A stretch of DNA of 36,486 nucleotides, taken from contig JASEJN010000035.1 in the NCBI GenBank assembly GCA_030016385.1, forward strand, positions 1 through 36,486, written 5' to 3'. Position 1 is the stretch's first letter, and each line of letters begins with the position of its first letter. This DNA is from Clostridiales bacterium (GTDB lineage Bacteria > Bacillota > Clostridia > Clostridiales > Oxobacteraceae). The translations under genes and the position numbers were made by a program. Positions 30,161 to 36,486 of the stretch are shown here, piece after piece. The notes under the pieces were generated by a model. It saw nothing but the letters and a program-made list of their open reading frames with translations, searched no databases and had not been told where the DNA came from.

Positions 30161-32458
30161 ATGGGAGGATATTTTAGTTTTCTTCTTTCGGTCTTTATTT
30201 GTGCATCAGTCATGGCAAGCAATGTATATTTTTATACTGCTATCGATTACCGTTTCCGAGGGATGGCTCGTAAGGCGCGCTATCTGATATCGGCAGGGGC
30301 ATTTTTAGCCTTGATGATAATAAATGAAAAAATCGTACCTTATATGCTGATGGGTATTGAATACGGCAATTTCAACATAGCCGCATATCTTGCATACATA
30401 TTTGCCGGAGCATACAGTGCTATTTTAGCATGTGCGGCATTTGGGGCATATTTGTTTTTCACAAATGTCAGTAATACCGGTAACATATATTCTATAATAA
30501 TACAGATGACCATAACTCTGCTTACGGCATATGCTGTCGATATATTTTTATCCAGGAAGCACAAAAAACCCGATGAGATTATGTTATTGCTGAGCGGGAT
30601 AATTCTGACTCTCGAAAAATTCTTATACGCTATGCTGATCGATGAACCTGTTGCGGATTACGACAGATATATTATTTTTAACCTGATATTTATTTTGCTC
30701 CCCGGAGAAATTCTGATAAAAAGGAATAAGGTATATAAAGCTGTAAAAAAGTTCAAATTTAGCAAGAGATTATTCGAAATAATATTCAACTCCGCACCTG
30801 TAATGATATTTTATAAGAATAAAGAAAATATGTTGACCAAGGTTAATTCAAATTGTGCCGAGGAAATAGGCATACCGGCGCAAAAGCTTGTCGGAATGCC
30901 GCTTGAAGGGATTTTTCCTTCAGATGATGTGCAAATGTACAAAAGAGAGGACTCTATAGTTATGGAAACGGGAAAGTCCATGAAGAATATAGTCAGAAGC
31001 ATCAGGACGAAAAATGGGGTGCGCTGGTTAAAAACGGATAAGGTGCCTTATATAGATGAAGATGGCGTGGCGTCCGGTGTAATAGGTTTTTCGGTTGACA
31101 TAACAGAGCGCAGGGATCTCGGGGACAAAGTAAATTATATGGCTTACTATGATCTTGTAACAGGTCTTCCAAACAGGGCATTATTTAAGGATAGGCTATC
31201 TGTAGCGATAACTCATGCCAGGAGGAATAAGCTAAAGATAGCCGTAATGTTTTTGGATGTGGATAATTTCAAGTCCATAAATGATACGAAAGGTCATGCG
31301 GTTGGAGATAAATTTTTGTGCAATATCGCTAAAACTTTGGAATCCTGCCTGAGGGAAGAGGATACTATCGCACGCTTCGGCGGGGACGAGTTTGTGATGC
31401 TTATCCACAATATAAAAGATCCAAGCGATGTTCAGAATGTAGCCGCAAGGATCAATTCAAGATGCAGGCAGCCCTGGATACTTGATGACGGGAAATTTTA
31501 TGCAACGATAAGCATAGGTGTTGCGATATTCCCAAAGGATGGAGAGGATACAGAGACGCTCCTTAAAAATGCGGATGCTGCGATGTACAGGGCAAAAGAG
31601 GCGGGGAAAGATAACTGCGAGTTTTATACTAAGTCCATAAATACCGATCTCATAAAAAAGCTTGAACTTGAGGAATACTTGAGGCATGCCATGGAAAGCA
31701 ATCAGTTTTTGCTGTATTATCAGCCTCAGATAAATATCAATACTATGAGGGTTATAGGGCTTGAGGCCCTTTTAAGGTGGGAGCATCCAAGGCTTGGCAT
31801 GCTTGCACCCGGTGAATTTATACCCCTTGCGGAAGAAACCGGGTTTATTGTACCGATAGGCGTCTGGATTGTACAGGCAGTCTGTAGACAGATAAGAAAA
31901 TGGGAAGATGAAGGGATACCGGATCTTACAGTCGCTGTCAATATATCCGCAAGGCAGTTTCAGCAGAGCGGCCTGATGGAAATAATTTTAGACAGCATAA
32001 AAAGGGAAAGCATAAGCACAAAACTTCTCGAGCTTGAGATAACTGAAAGCACGGCGATACAAAACATCGAATATACACAAAAGATATTGAAATACCTGAA
32101 TGATGCAGGCCTTCATATAACTTTGGATGATTTTGGAACAGGTTATTCATCATTGAACTATTTAAGGCAGCTTCCGTTTAATGCATTGAAGATGGATAAA
32201 TCCTTCGTGGGAGGGATTAAATATAAATCGAGAGAGAACGGTATTGCCGAGGCAATAATCAGTCTTGCTCATAACCTTAACCTGGATGTGACGGCGGAAG
32301 GGGTCGAGACTAAGGAGCAGCTATATTTGCTAAAGTCCTTTGGATGCGATAACGTGCAGGGGTATATTTTCAGCAAACCCCTTACATCTTATGAAACTGC
32401 TAATTTCGTAAGGAATTGGCAAAACAAATATAAGCAGGGGGCGGCATACAATATATAG
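30161..32458 (+). CDS. Membrane PAS-GGDEF-EAL cyclic-di-GMP enzyme
   Basis: The 765-aa protein has an N-terminal sensory membrane domain of about six helices (1-190) and a PAS domain at about 201-318. A diguanylate cyclase domain follows, with intact GGDEF at 407-411 and an allosteric I-site RxxD at 398-401. Then comes a phosphodiesterase domain with EALLRW (Glu535), NISARQF, ELEITES, DDFGTGYSSL and AEGVET. All residues needed for both synthesis and breakdown of cyclic di-GMP are present; which activity dominates is unknown. GAGAGG lies 8 nt before the ATG. Monocistronic; followed by a 22-bp perfect terminator. The membrane domain does not match a sensory family that can be named with confidence. 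Confidence 0.93.
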   Translation: MGGYFSFLLSVFICASVMASNVYFYTAIDYRFRGMARKARYLISAGAFLALMIINEKIVPYMLMGIEYGNFNIAAYLAYIFAGAYSAILACAAFGAYLFFTNVSNTGNIYSIIIQMTITLLTAYAVDIFLSRKHKKPDEIMLLLSGIILTLEKFLYAMLIDEPVADYDRYIIFNLIFILLPGEILIKRNKVYKAVKKFKFSKRLFEIIFNSAPVMIFYKNKENMLTKVNSNCAEEIGIPAQKLVGMPLEGIFPSDDVQMYKREDSIVMETGKSMKNIVRSIRTKNGVRWLKTDKVPYIDEDGVASGVIGFSVDITERRDLGDKVNYMAYYDLVTGLPNRALFKDRLSVAITHARRNKLKIAVMFLDVDNFKSINDTKGHAVGDKFLCNIAKTLESCLREEDTIARFGGDEFVMLIHNIKDPSDVQNVAARINSRCRQPWILDDGKFYATISIGVAIFPKDGEDTETLLKNADAAMYRAKEAGKDNCEFYTKSINTDLIKKLELEEYLRHAMESNQFLLYYQPQININTMRVIGLEALLRWEHPRLGMLAPGEFIPLAEETGFIVPIGVWIVQAVCRQIRKWEDEGIPDLTVAVNISARQFQQSGLMEIILDSIKRESISTKLLELEITESTAIQNIEYTQKILKYLNDAGLHITLDDFGTGYSSLNYLRQLPFNALKMDKSFVGGIKYKSRENGIAEAIISLAHNLNLDVTAEGVETKEQLYLLKSFGCDNVQGYIFSKPLTSYETANFVRNWQNKYKQGAAYNI

Positions 32459-32495
32459 CGGGTGCTTATAGCAGCCCAAAGATAAATATCGCACG

Positions 32496-32545
32496 ATTTA
32501 AAAATAAGGACAACCCTATGTTGAGGGTTGTCCTTATTTTTAAAT
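32496..32545 (+). terminator. Perfect 22-bp hairpin terminator
   Basis: The stem with core AAGGACAACCCT (left arm 32496-32517) is fully complementary to 32524-32545 over a 6-nt loop and ends in a T-run. It closes the GGDEF-EAL gene. Confidence 0.85.
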
Positions 32546-32630
32546 GCTTGGCAGGTGTTTCACTTGCAGGCACTTTTGAATATACTGTATTGTAAATATT
32601 GCACTTTACATATTTTATAGGGGAGTATAT

Positions 32631-33677
32631 ATGATGAAGAAAAGTAAATCGATATTTTTAGTTCTGCTGATATCCGTAATCATCGCATTTTCTAGCTGCA
32701 CGGATAAAAAGACAAATGATTCAAAAGAGTTCAAAACAGTAAAGGTGGCTTTTGACAACGCACCGTCTGAAGCAGGAATAATACTCGGGGATAAGTTGGG
32801 CTTTTTTGAAAAGCTTGGTATAAAAATACAATATGTACAATTCAATTCAGGTGCGGATGAGCTTTCATCGATAGCTTCGAATCAGGTGGATGTAAGCAGA
32901 GGAATAATCAACGCCGGGTTATTCAATGCAAGAAGTCAGGGAATCGATATAAAGCTCGTTGCAGACGGAGGACATAATATAAAGGGAAAGGGATACTTTG
33001 CATTAGCCATCAAAAAAGGTTTGGGAGAAAAATATAGGGATTATAAAGATATGAAAGGCATGAGGATCGCCATTGCATCTTTGGGATCCATAAATCAGCT
33101 CTTTGTTGAAAAAGCCCTTGAAAAGGGCGGCCTTACTACAAAGAATATAGAATACGTAGTCGTTGACTCTTTCCCGGATATGCTTACAGCAGTAGCAAAC
33201 GGGAATGCCGATGCCACCATGCAAATAGAACCGCTTATAACCAAAGGCGTGGATGAAGGAATACTGGAATGGTGGAGGGATCCGGACGAATATGCACAGG
33301 GTGAAGAAATATCAGTTGTTATGTACAGTCCTGATTTTGTAAAAGACAAAGAACTTGGCAAGAAATTCATGGTAGGCTACCTTCAAGGGGTACGTGCATA
33401 TAATGATGCATTGATAAATGGTAATAAGGATACGGATAAAATAATCGATATACTGACAAAGACAACTTTTGTTGATAAACCTGAAATTTTTAAGAAAATG
33501 AAACCTGCGGGACTCGCCCCCAACGGATATGTGCTAAGAGAAGGAGTAATCGAGGATCAGAAATGGTATATGAAGAAGGGGCTTGTAAAAAAAGAGGCCG
33601 ATATCGATAAGCTTATAGACAATAGTTATGTTGAATATGCACTGTCGGTGCTTGGTGAATATAAGGATCCGAAGTGA
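32631..33677 (+). CDS. ABC transporter substrate-binding lipoprotein (SsuA/THI5-NMT1 type)
   Basis: The 348-aa protein has a lipoprotein signal peptide: MMKKSKS, a hydrophobic stretch, and FSSC with lipid-attached Cys23. A periplasmic-binding fold of the NMT1/SsuA class follows: KVAFDNAPSEAGIILGDKLGFFEKLGI, then SIASNQVDVS and LTAVANGNADATMQIEPLI. This class binds sulfonates, nitrate, taurine or pyrimidine/thiamine precursors; the ligand is not decided. GGGGAG lies before the ATG (the second ATG at 32634 is equally well placed). It is the first of three adjacent importer genes, with the permease starting 10 nt after its stop. No TPP riboswitch or thi gene was seen. Confidence 0.9.
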   Translation: MMKKSKSIFLVLLISVIIAFSSCTDKKTNDSKEFKTVKVAFDNAPSEAGIILGDKLGFFEKLGIKIQYVQFNSGADELSSIASNQVDVSRGIINAGLFNARSQGIDIKLVADGGHNIKGKGYFALAIKKGLGEKYRDYKDMKGMRIAIASLGSINQLFVEKALEKGGLTTKNIEYVVVDSFPDMLTAVANGNADATMQIEPLITKGVDEGILEWWRDPDEYAQGEEISVVMYSPDFVKDKELGKKFMVGYLQGVRAYNDALINGNKDTDKIIDILTKTTFVDKPEIFKKMKPAGLAPNGYVLREGVIEDQKWYMKKGLVKKEADIDKLIDNSYVEYALSVLGEYKDPK

Positions 33678-33687
33678 GGGATTTAAT

Positions 33688-34515
33688 ATGACAAAGGAGT
33701 TAATAGGAGAGATAATAAAGATAGATGTTGAAAAGGGCAAAAGGGAGAATAAAAGCATAAACAACGTGCCATATAAAAGGGTATTATCCATTGTATCGCC
33801 GTTAATACTGCTTCTTGTATGGGAAGTGCTTGTGAGGATACACGTGCTTGACAGCAGATTTTTTCCGGCTCCCACAAGAATACTTATGGCCATGTGGGAG
33901 ATGATAAAGAGCGGCATATTGTTTTCAGACCTTAAGATATCTTTAACCAGGATATTCGGAGGATTTTTGATAGGCGCTGTCCCCGGGCTTATAATAGGGC
34001 TTACGATGGGACTTTTTCCGGCAGTAAAGGTGATCCTGGATCCGGTAATTGCAGCGACGTATCCAATACCCAAACTTGCACTTATGCCTCTTATAATGAT
34101 TATATTCGGTTTGACGGAAATCGAAAAAATGGTGGTAATAGCCCTTGGTACATTTTTCCTTGTGCTGATAAATACGGTAGCAGGGGTTGTAAACCTGGAC
34201 ACGATTTACTGGGATGTCGCCAAAAATTATGGAGCAAGCAAAAAGGATTATTATCTTACGGTGGCGCTGCCGGGAGCGCTTCCCATGATATTTACGGGCA
34301 TAAAGCTTGGAATGGGCACAGCTCTTATGCTCATCGTGGCATCTGAAATGAACGGTGCAACTCAGGGCGTAGGCTATCGGATATGGGAGTCGTATTCGAT
34401 ATTCAATATTCCCGAGATGTATGTATCATTTATTGTAATGTCTCTTTTAGGCTATATTTTTACAGTGGTTTTAGATGAACTGGAAAGGGTCATAATACCA
34501 TGGAAGCATGACTGA
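33688..34515 (+). CDS. ABC transporter permease (NitT/TauT type)
   Basis: The 275-aa protein has about six membrane helices and the permease EAA loop, AKNYGASKKDYYLTVALPGALPMIFTGIK (about 190-220), that contacts the ATPase. An N-terminal cytoplasmic tail of ~35 charged residues precedes helix 1. The start at 33688 has GAGGG 7 nt upstream; an extended frame to 33628 overlaps the lipoprotein gene and is not used. It is the membrane channel of the importer encoded by its two neighbours; two copies would form the pore. Confidence 0.9.
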   Translation: MTKELIGEIIKIDVEKGKRENKSINNVPYKRVLSIVSPLILLLVWEVLVRIHVLDSRFFPAPTRILMAMWEMIKSGILFSDLKISLTRIFGGFLIGAVPGLIIGLTMGLFPAVKVILDPVIAATYPIPKLALMPLIMIIFGLTEIEKMVVIALGTFFLVLINTVAGVVNLDTIYWDVAKNYGASKKDYYLTVALPGALPMIFTGIKLGMGTALMLIVASEMNGATQGVGYRIWESYSIFNIPEMYVSFIVMSLLGYIFTVVLDELERVIIPWKHD

Positions 34516-34530
34516 AGGGAGAGGCTTTGT

Positions 34531-35340
34531 GTGAACATGAACGAGCAGGTAAAGGCAAGGGAGATTGAAGACGCAAAAAAGGCAAAGATAAGGGTCAGCG
34601 GTCTTACAAAACAGTTTACAGTTCATAAGCAAAAAATCACGGCATTTAAAAATATCAACATTGAGATAGGAGAAGGAGAGTTCTGGTGCATCGTAGGTCC
34701 AAGCGGATGCGGCAAGACGACACTTTTAAGAGTGCTTGCAGGGCTTGAGCAGCCTTCTTCAGGGACCATAGAGATTATACACAAAGATATGAATAAGCCT
34801 CTTAATTCAATGGTATTTCAAGAGCATGCCATATTTCCATGGATGTCTGTCAAGGAAAACATTGCCTATGGTTTAAAAATGAGGAAGTATCCCAAAAAGA
34901 TAATAGATCGGATGGTTAAAGAATACATTGAGAAAATGGACCTGACGAAATTTACAAACGCCTTTCCCCATCAGCTTTCAGGAGGCATGAAACAGAGAGT
35001 CAGCATTGCAAGGGCTTTTGTGAATGACCCTGAGATACTTCTTATGGATGAGCCCTTCGCATCCCTTGACGAACAGAACAGGCTCATACTGCAGCAGGAA
35101 CTGCTGTCTATATGGGAATCGAACAGAAAAACCGTCGTGTTTATAACTCACAGCATAGATGAGGCGATTTTTTTATCGGACCATATAATGATCATGACCG
35201 CACACCCGGGAAAGGTCAAGAGCGTATACAATGTGGATCTTCCAAGGCCGAGGAATATGGCAAAAATAAGGACGATTCCCGAATTCAATATTCTTTTTAC
35301 AAAAATGTGGGCAGAACTTAAAGAAGAGGTAAAACAATAG
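34531..35340 (+). CDS. ABC transporter ATP-binding protein (SsuB/TauB type)
   Basis: The 269-aa ATPase has Walker A GPSGCGKT (56-63), Q-loop FQEHAIFPW, signature LSGGMKQR, Walker B LLMDEP and H-loop FITHSIDEA. The GTG at 34531 has GAGAGG 6 nt upstream and is preferred over the ATG at 34537. It lies 15 nt after the permease gene. FPWMSVKENIAYGL and the IMTAHPGKV tail are typical of the nitrate/sulfonate/taurine class. Its stop codon is within a terminator hairpin. Confidence 0.92.
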   Translation: MNMNEQVKAREIEDAKKAKIRVSGLTKQFTVHKQKITAFKNINIEIGEGEFWCIVGPSGCGKTTLLRVLAGLEQPSSGTIEIIHKDMNKPLNSMVFQEHAIFPWMSVKENIAYGLKMRKYPKKIIDRMVKEYIEKMDLTKFTNAFPHQLSGGMKQRVSIARAFVNDPEILLMDEPFASLDEQNRLILQQELLSIWESNRKTVVFITHSIDEAIFLSDHIMIMTAHPGKVKSVYNVDLPRPRNMAKIRTIPEFNILFTKMWAELKEEVKQ

Positions 35341-35366
35341 ATGCCGGATAAAATTTCCGGCATCTA
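35338..35366. terminator. Terminator overlapping the stop of the ATPase gene
   Basis: TAGATGCCGG (35338-35347) pairs perfectly with CCGGCATCTA (35357-35366), 9-nt loop. On minus, TTGTTTT follows, so it may also end the small membrane gene at 35425. Confidence 0.75.
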
Positions 35367-35424
35367 TTTATGAAAGGGGGTATGTTTATTCAAAAACAGG
35401 ATGGGGAGAAGAGCCTTAGCAGGA

Positions 35425-35685
35425 TTAAAAATCCGGCTCATAATTTACGATGTAATCGTCAAGATACCTGTATTTTTTAGGCTTACCAGTGTAGCCGTAT
35501 ACCGAATATCCTCCATATCCGGGGTATGCGCCGTATCCTCCGAATACCCTGCCACCGAAGGCGCATACTACAAGTATCAATATGATTATGATTATAAGCG
35601 ATGTTCCGGTCGTACTCGTTTGGCCACTTGTGCAACCTGTCGTGCCACTGCAAGTGTTGCAAAAAATATTTGGGTCTATGCTCAA
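35425..35685 (-). CDS. Small membrane protein with Cys-containing head and Gly/Tyr-rich tail (86 aa)
   Basis: The N-terminal ~28 residues hold three Cys and many Thr/Gly/Ser (CNTCSGTTGCTSGQTS). A single hydrophobic helix follows (SLIIIIILILVVCAFGG, about 29-45), then a Gly/Tyr-rich segment GGYGAYPGYGGYSVYGY and a charged end. This layout recalls small spore-associated membrane proteins such as the YjcZ-type, but the family is not certain. The probable start is a TTG at 35685, with GGGGG 7 nt upstream. A near-palindrome CCAGGATATATATGTCCTGG lies just upstream (35702-35721). The next gene on the same strand is pgsA, 64 nt away. Confidence 0.65.
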   Translation of the reverse strand: MSIDPNIFCNTCSGTTGCTSGQTSTTGTSLIIIIILILVVCAFGGRVFGGYGAYPGYGGYSVYGYTGKPKKYRYLDDYIVNYEPDF

Positions 35686-35701
35686 TTATCATCCCCCGAT
35701 T

Positions 35702-35721
35702 CCAGGACATATATATCCTGG
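35702..35721. promoter_or_regulatory. Near-perfect 20-bp palindrome in the leader of the 86-aa gene
   Basis: CCAGGACATATATATCCTGG reads the same on both strands except at the two positions symmetric to C and T. It lies between pgsA and the small membrane protein gene. A leader hairpin or regulator site are possible. Confidence 0.4.
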
Positions 35722-35749
35722 TTTATATTATGCATGGTGAAAGAACATG

Positions 35750-36268
35750 TTACAATTTTGAATGTTTTACATTTTTATAGTTCTCAACATATTTGCCGAG
35801 GGCAAACAGCGCAGCGGCAACTGTTAGATATAAAAGCAGAAGACCTGTGGTCCTGTCGATTTCCAGGAATATAACCGATATATAAAAAAGAACCGTTGCA
35901 ATTTTTCCATATAGTTTTGCAGATACAAAAGTTCCCATTTTATATAAAATTATGGCTCCAAGGATCATAAAGAATTCTTTCAAACCTATTATTGTTACAA
36001 CCCAAAACGGTATAATATGTTTTACCGTAAGGCTTATTAAAACCGCTATAGACATAAGTTTATCAGCTAAAGGGTCGAGAATAGAACCCCATTTTGTTAT
36101 CAAGTTGAATTTTCTCGCAATATATCCATCCAATATATCCGTTAAACCGGCAGCAGCAAAAACAATAAATGAAATGAGCATTGCATTCGGTATATTAGAG
36201 AAGAAAATTAATAAAAAAACGGGAACAAGTATAAGCCTTATAATAGTTAAAATATTTGGTATATTCAT
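35750..36268 (-). CDS. pgsA: CDP-diacylglycerol--glycerol-3-phosphate 3-phosphatidyltransferase-type protein
   Basis: The 172-aa membrane protein contains the full CDP-alcohol phosphotransferase signature D-x2-DG-x2-AR-x8-G-x3-D-x3-D: Asp44, Asp47-Gly48, Ala51-Arg52, Gly61, Asp65, Asp69. The opening MNIPNILTIIRLILVPVFL and the length match PgsA, which makes phosphatidylglycerol phosphate from CDP-diacylglycerol and glycerol-3-phosphate; other family members use different alcohols, so the substrate is inferred. The ATG follows a G-rich ribosome site. It has a candidate promoter ~110 nt upstream. Confidence 0.88.
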   Translation of the reverse strand: MNIPNILTIIRLILVPVFLLIFFSNIPNAMLISFIVFAAAGLTDILDGYIARKFNLITKWGSILDPLADKLMSIAVLISLTVKHIIPFWVVTIIGLKEFFMILGAIILYKMGTFVSAKLYGKIATVLFYISVIFLEIDRTTGLLLLYLTVAAALFALGKYVENYKNVKHSKL

Positions 36269-36376
36269 ATTAAGCCCACCCCGTTACATATTTTTAAAAT
36301 AAGCTACGATAGAAGATGCAACAATTGTAACACCTCTTTATATATAGAATGCTACATATTTATCCTTATAATACAG

Positions 36377-36405
36377 ATTGTATCAAATCACATCCTAAAT
36401 TACAA
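36377..36405 (-). promoter_or_regulatory. Predicted promoter of pgsA
   Basis: On the minus strand TTGTAA (36405-36400), 17-nt spacer, TACAAT (36382-36377). Confidence 0.45.
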
Positions 36406-36424
36406 CTATTCAGAGATTTCGGTG

Positions 36425-36450
36425 CGTATATAAATTATTTGAAGAATATT
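36425..36450. repeat. Dispersed TATAAATTATTTGAAGAAT motif
   Basis: GTATATAAATTATTTGAAGA with ATAT here recurs at 19687-19710 and, split by a mobile hairpin, at 20816-20947. The last 36 nt of the window (36451-36486) form a short open frame without a convincing ribosome site and run off the edge. Confidence 0.5.
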
Positions 36451-36486
36451 ATGGAAAGAGCAATTAGCGGAAAGTCTTTAGAGTCT

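Noticed and set aside
32546..32630. Possible TPP riboswitch ahead of the THI5-like transporter
   Set aside because: The 85-nt leader lacks the conserved CUGAGA and ACCUGAUC-type elements and is too short.
36451..36486. Start of a gene at the right edge (MERAISGK...)
   Set aside because: There is no ribosome site before the ATG, and only 12 codons are visible.

Overview
The window looks like chromosomal DNA of a low-GC, anaerobic Firmicute of the Clostridia. Evidence is indirect: Shine-Dalgarno sites are strong (AGGAGG/GGGGG), TTG and GTG starts are used, a Gram-positive type LexA box (GAAC-N4-GTTC) is present, an EFR1-type flavodoxin/ferredoxin occurs, a piece of an [FeFe] hydrogenase is recognisable, and there is a group of ECF transporter genes. 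No rRNA, tRNA, CRISPR array or intact transposase was seen.

Layout. (1) 0.1-3.1 kb, minus strand: a URO-D-family methyltransferase-like protein, then a SatD-family protein followed by a DUF3307 membrane protein. (2) 3.4-9.2 kb: a MATE exporter (+) converges on a heterodimeric ABC multidrug exporter (-) preceded by its MarR regulator; palindromic operator candidates lie in front of both marR and the ABC pair. (3) 9.2-12.6 kb: a duplicated and decaying region. An intact TetR gene and a deleted TetR pseudogene carry the same upstream region; an EFR1 ferredoxin gene and a 72-aa membrane protein lie between them. Beyond are an N-terminally truncated SDR and the last ~75 codons of an [FeFe] hydrogenase. 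(4) 12.6-13.5 kb (-): a TIM-barrel, aldo/keto reductase-like protein. (5) 14.05-17.5 kb (+): a tight run of nucleotide-related enzymes (Nudix, nucleotidyltransferase, VOC-GNAT fusion, two MazG-like pyrophosphohydrolases, HD phosphohydrolase). (6) 17.5-24.0 kb (+): carbohydrate genes (sugar isomerase/epimerase, Gfo/Idh/MocA dehydrogenase, CE7 acetyl esterase, intracellular GH30) and a membrane-anchored DUF2334 deacetylase-like protein. (7) 24.1-28.3 kb (-): an SGNH esterase and an ECF transporter operon (fused A-A', T, S). (8) 28.7-32.5 kb (+): an SOS-type dinB with a LexA box and a membrane PAS-GGDEF-EAL protein. (9) 32.6-35.3 kb (+): an SBP/permease/ATPase importer of the NitT/TauT type. (10) 35.4-36.3 kb (-): a small Gly/Tyr-rich membrane protein and pgsA.

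Most striking non-coding observations: a mobile hairpin element family (MITE-like) with ~19-bp terminal inverted repeats. The 248-bp copy is flanked by a perfect 9-bp direct repeat, a 50-bp minimal copy by another 9-bp repeat, and a 99-bp copy has landed inside a second dispersed repeat. There are also three copies of a TTGTCCAA-type palindrome, the probable operator of the duplicated TetR; a perfect 16-bp-arm palindrome on the marR promoter; and a 27-bp palindrome ahead of the nucleotide-enzyme cluster.

How the parts may work together (inference): regions 5 and 6 are co-directional with short gaps and could be expressed as operons. Region 6 would de-acetylate and hydrolyse imported oligosaccharides in the cytoplasm and oxidise or isomerise the sugars; no dedicated sugar transporter is in the window. 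Regions 2 and 3 look like regulator-controlled stress or drug response loci.
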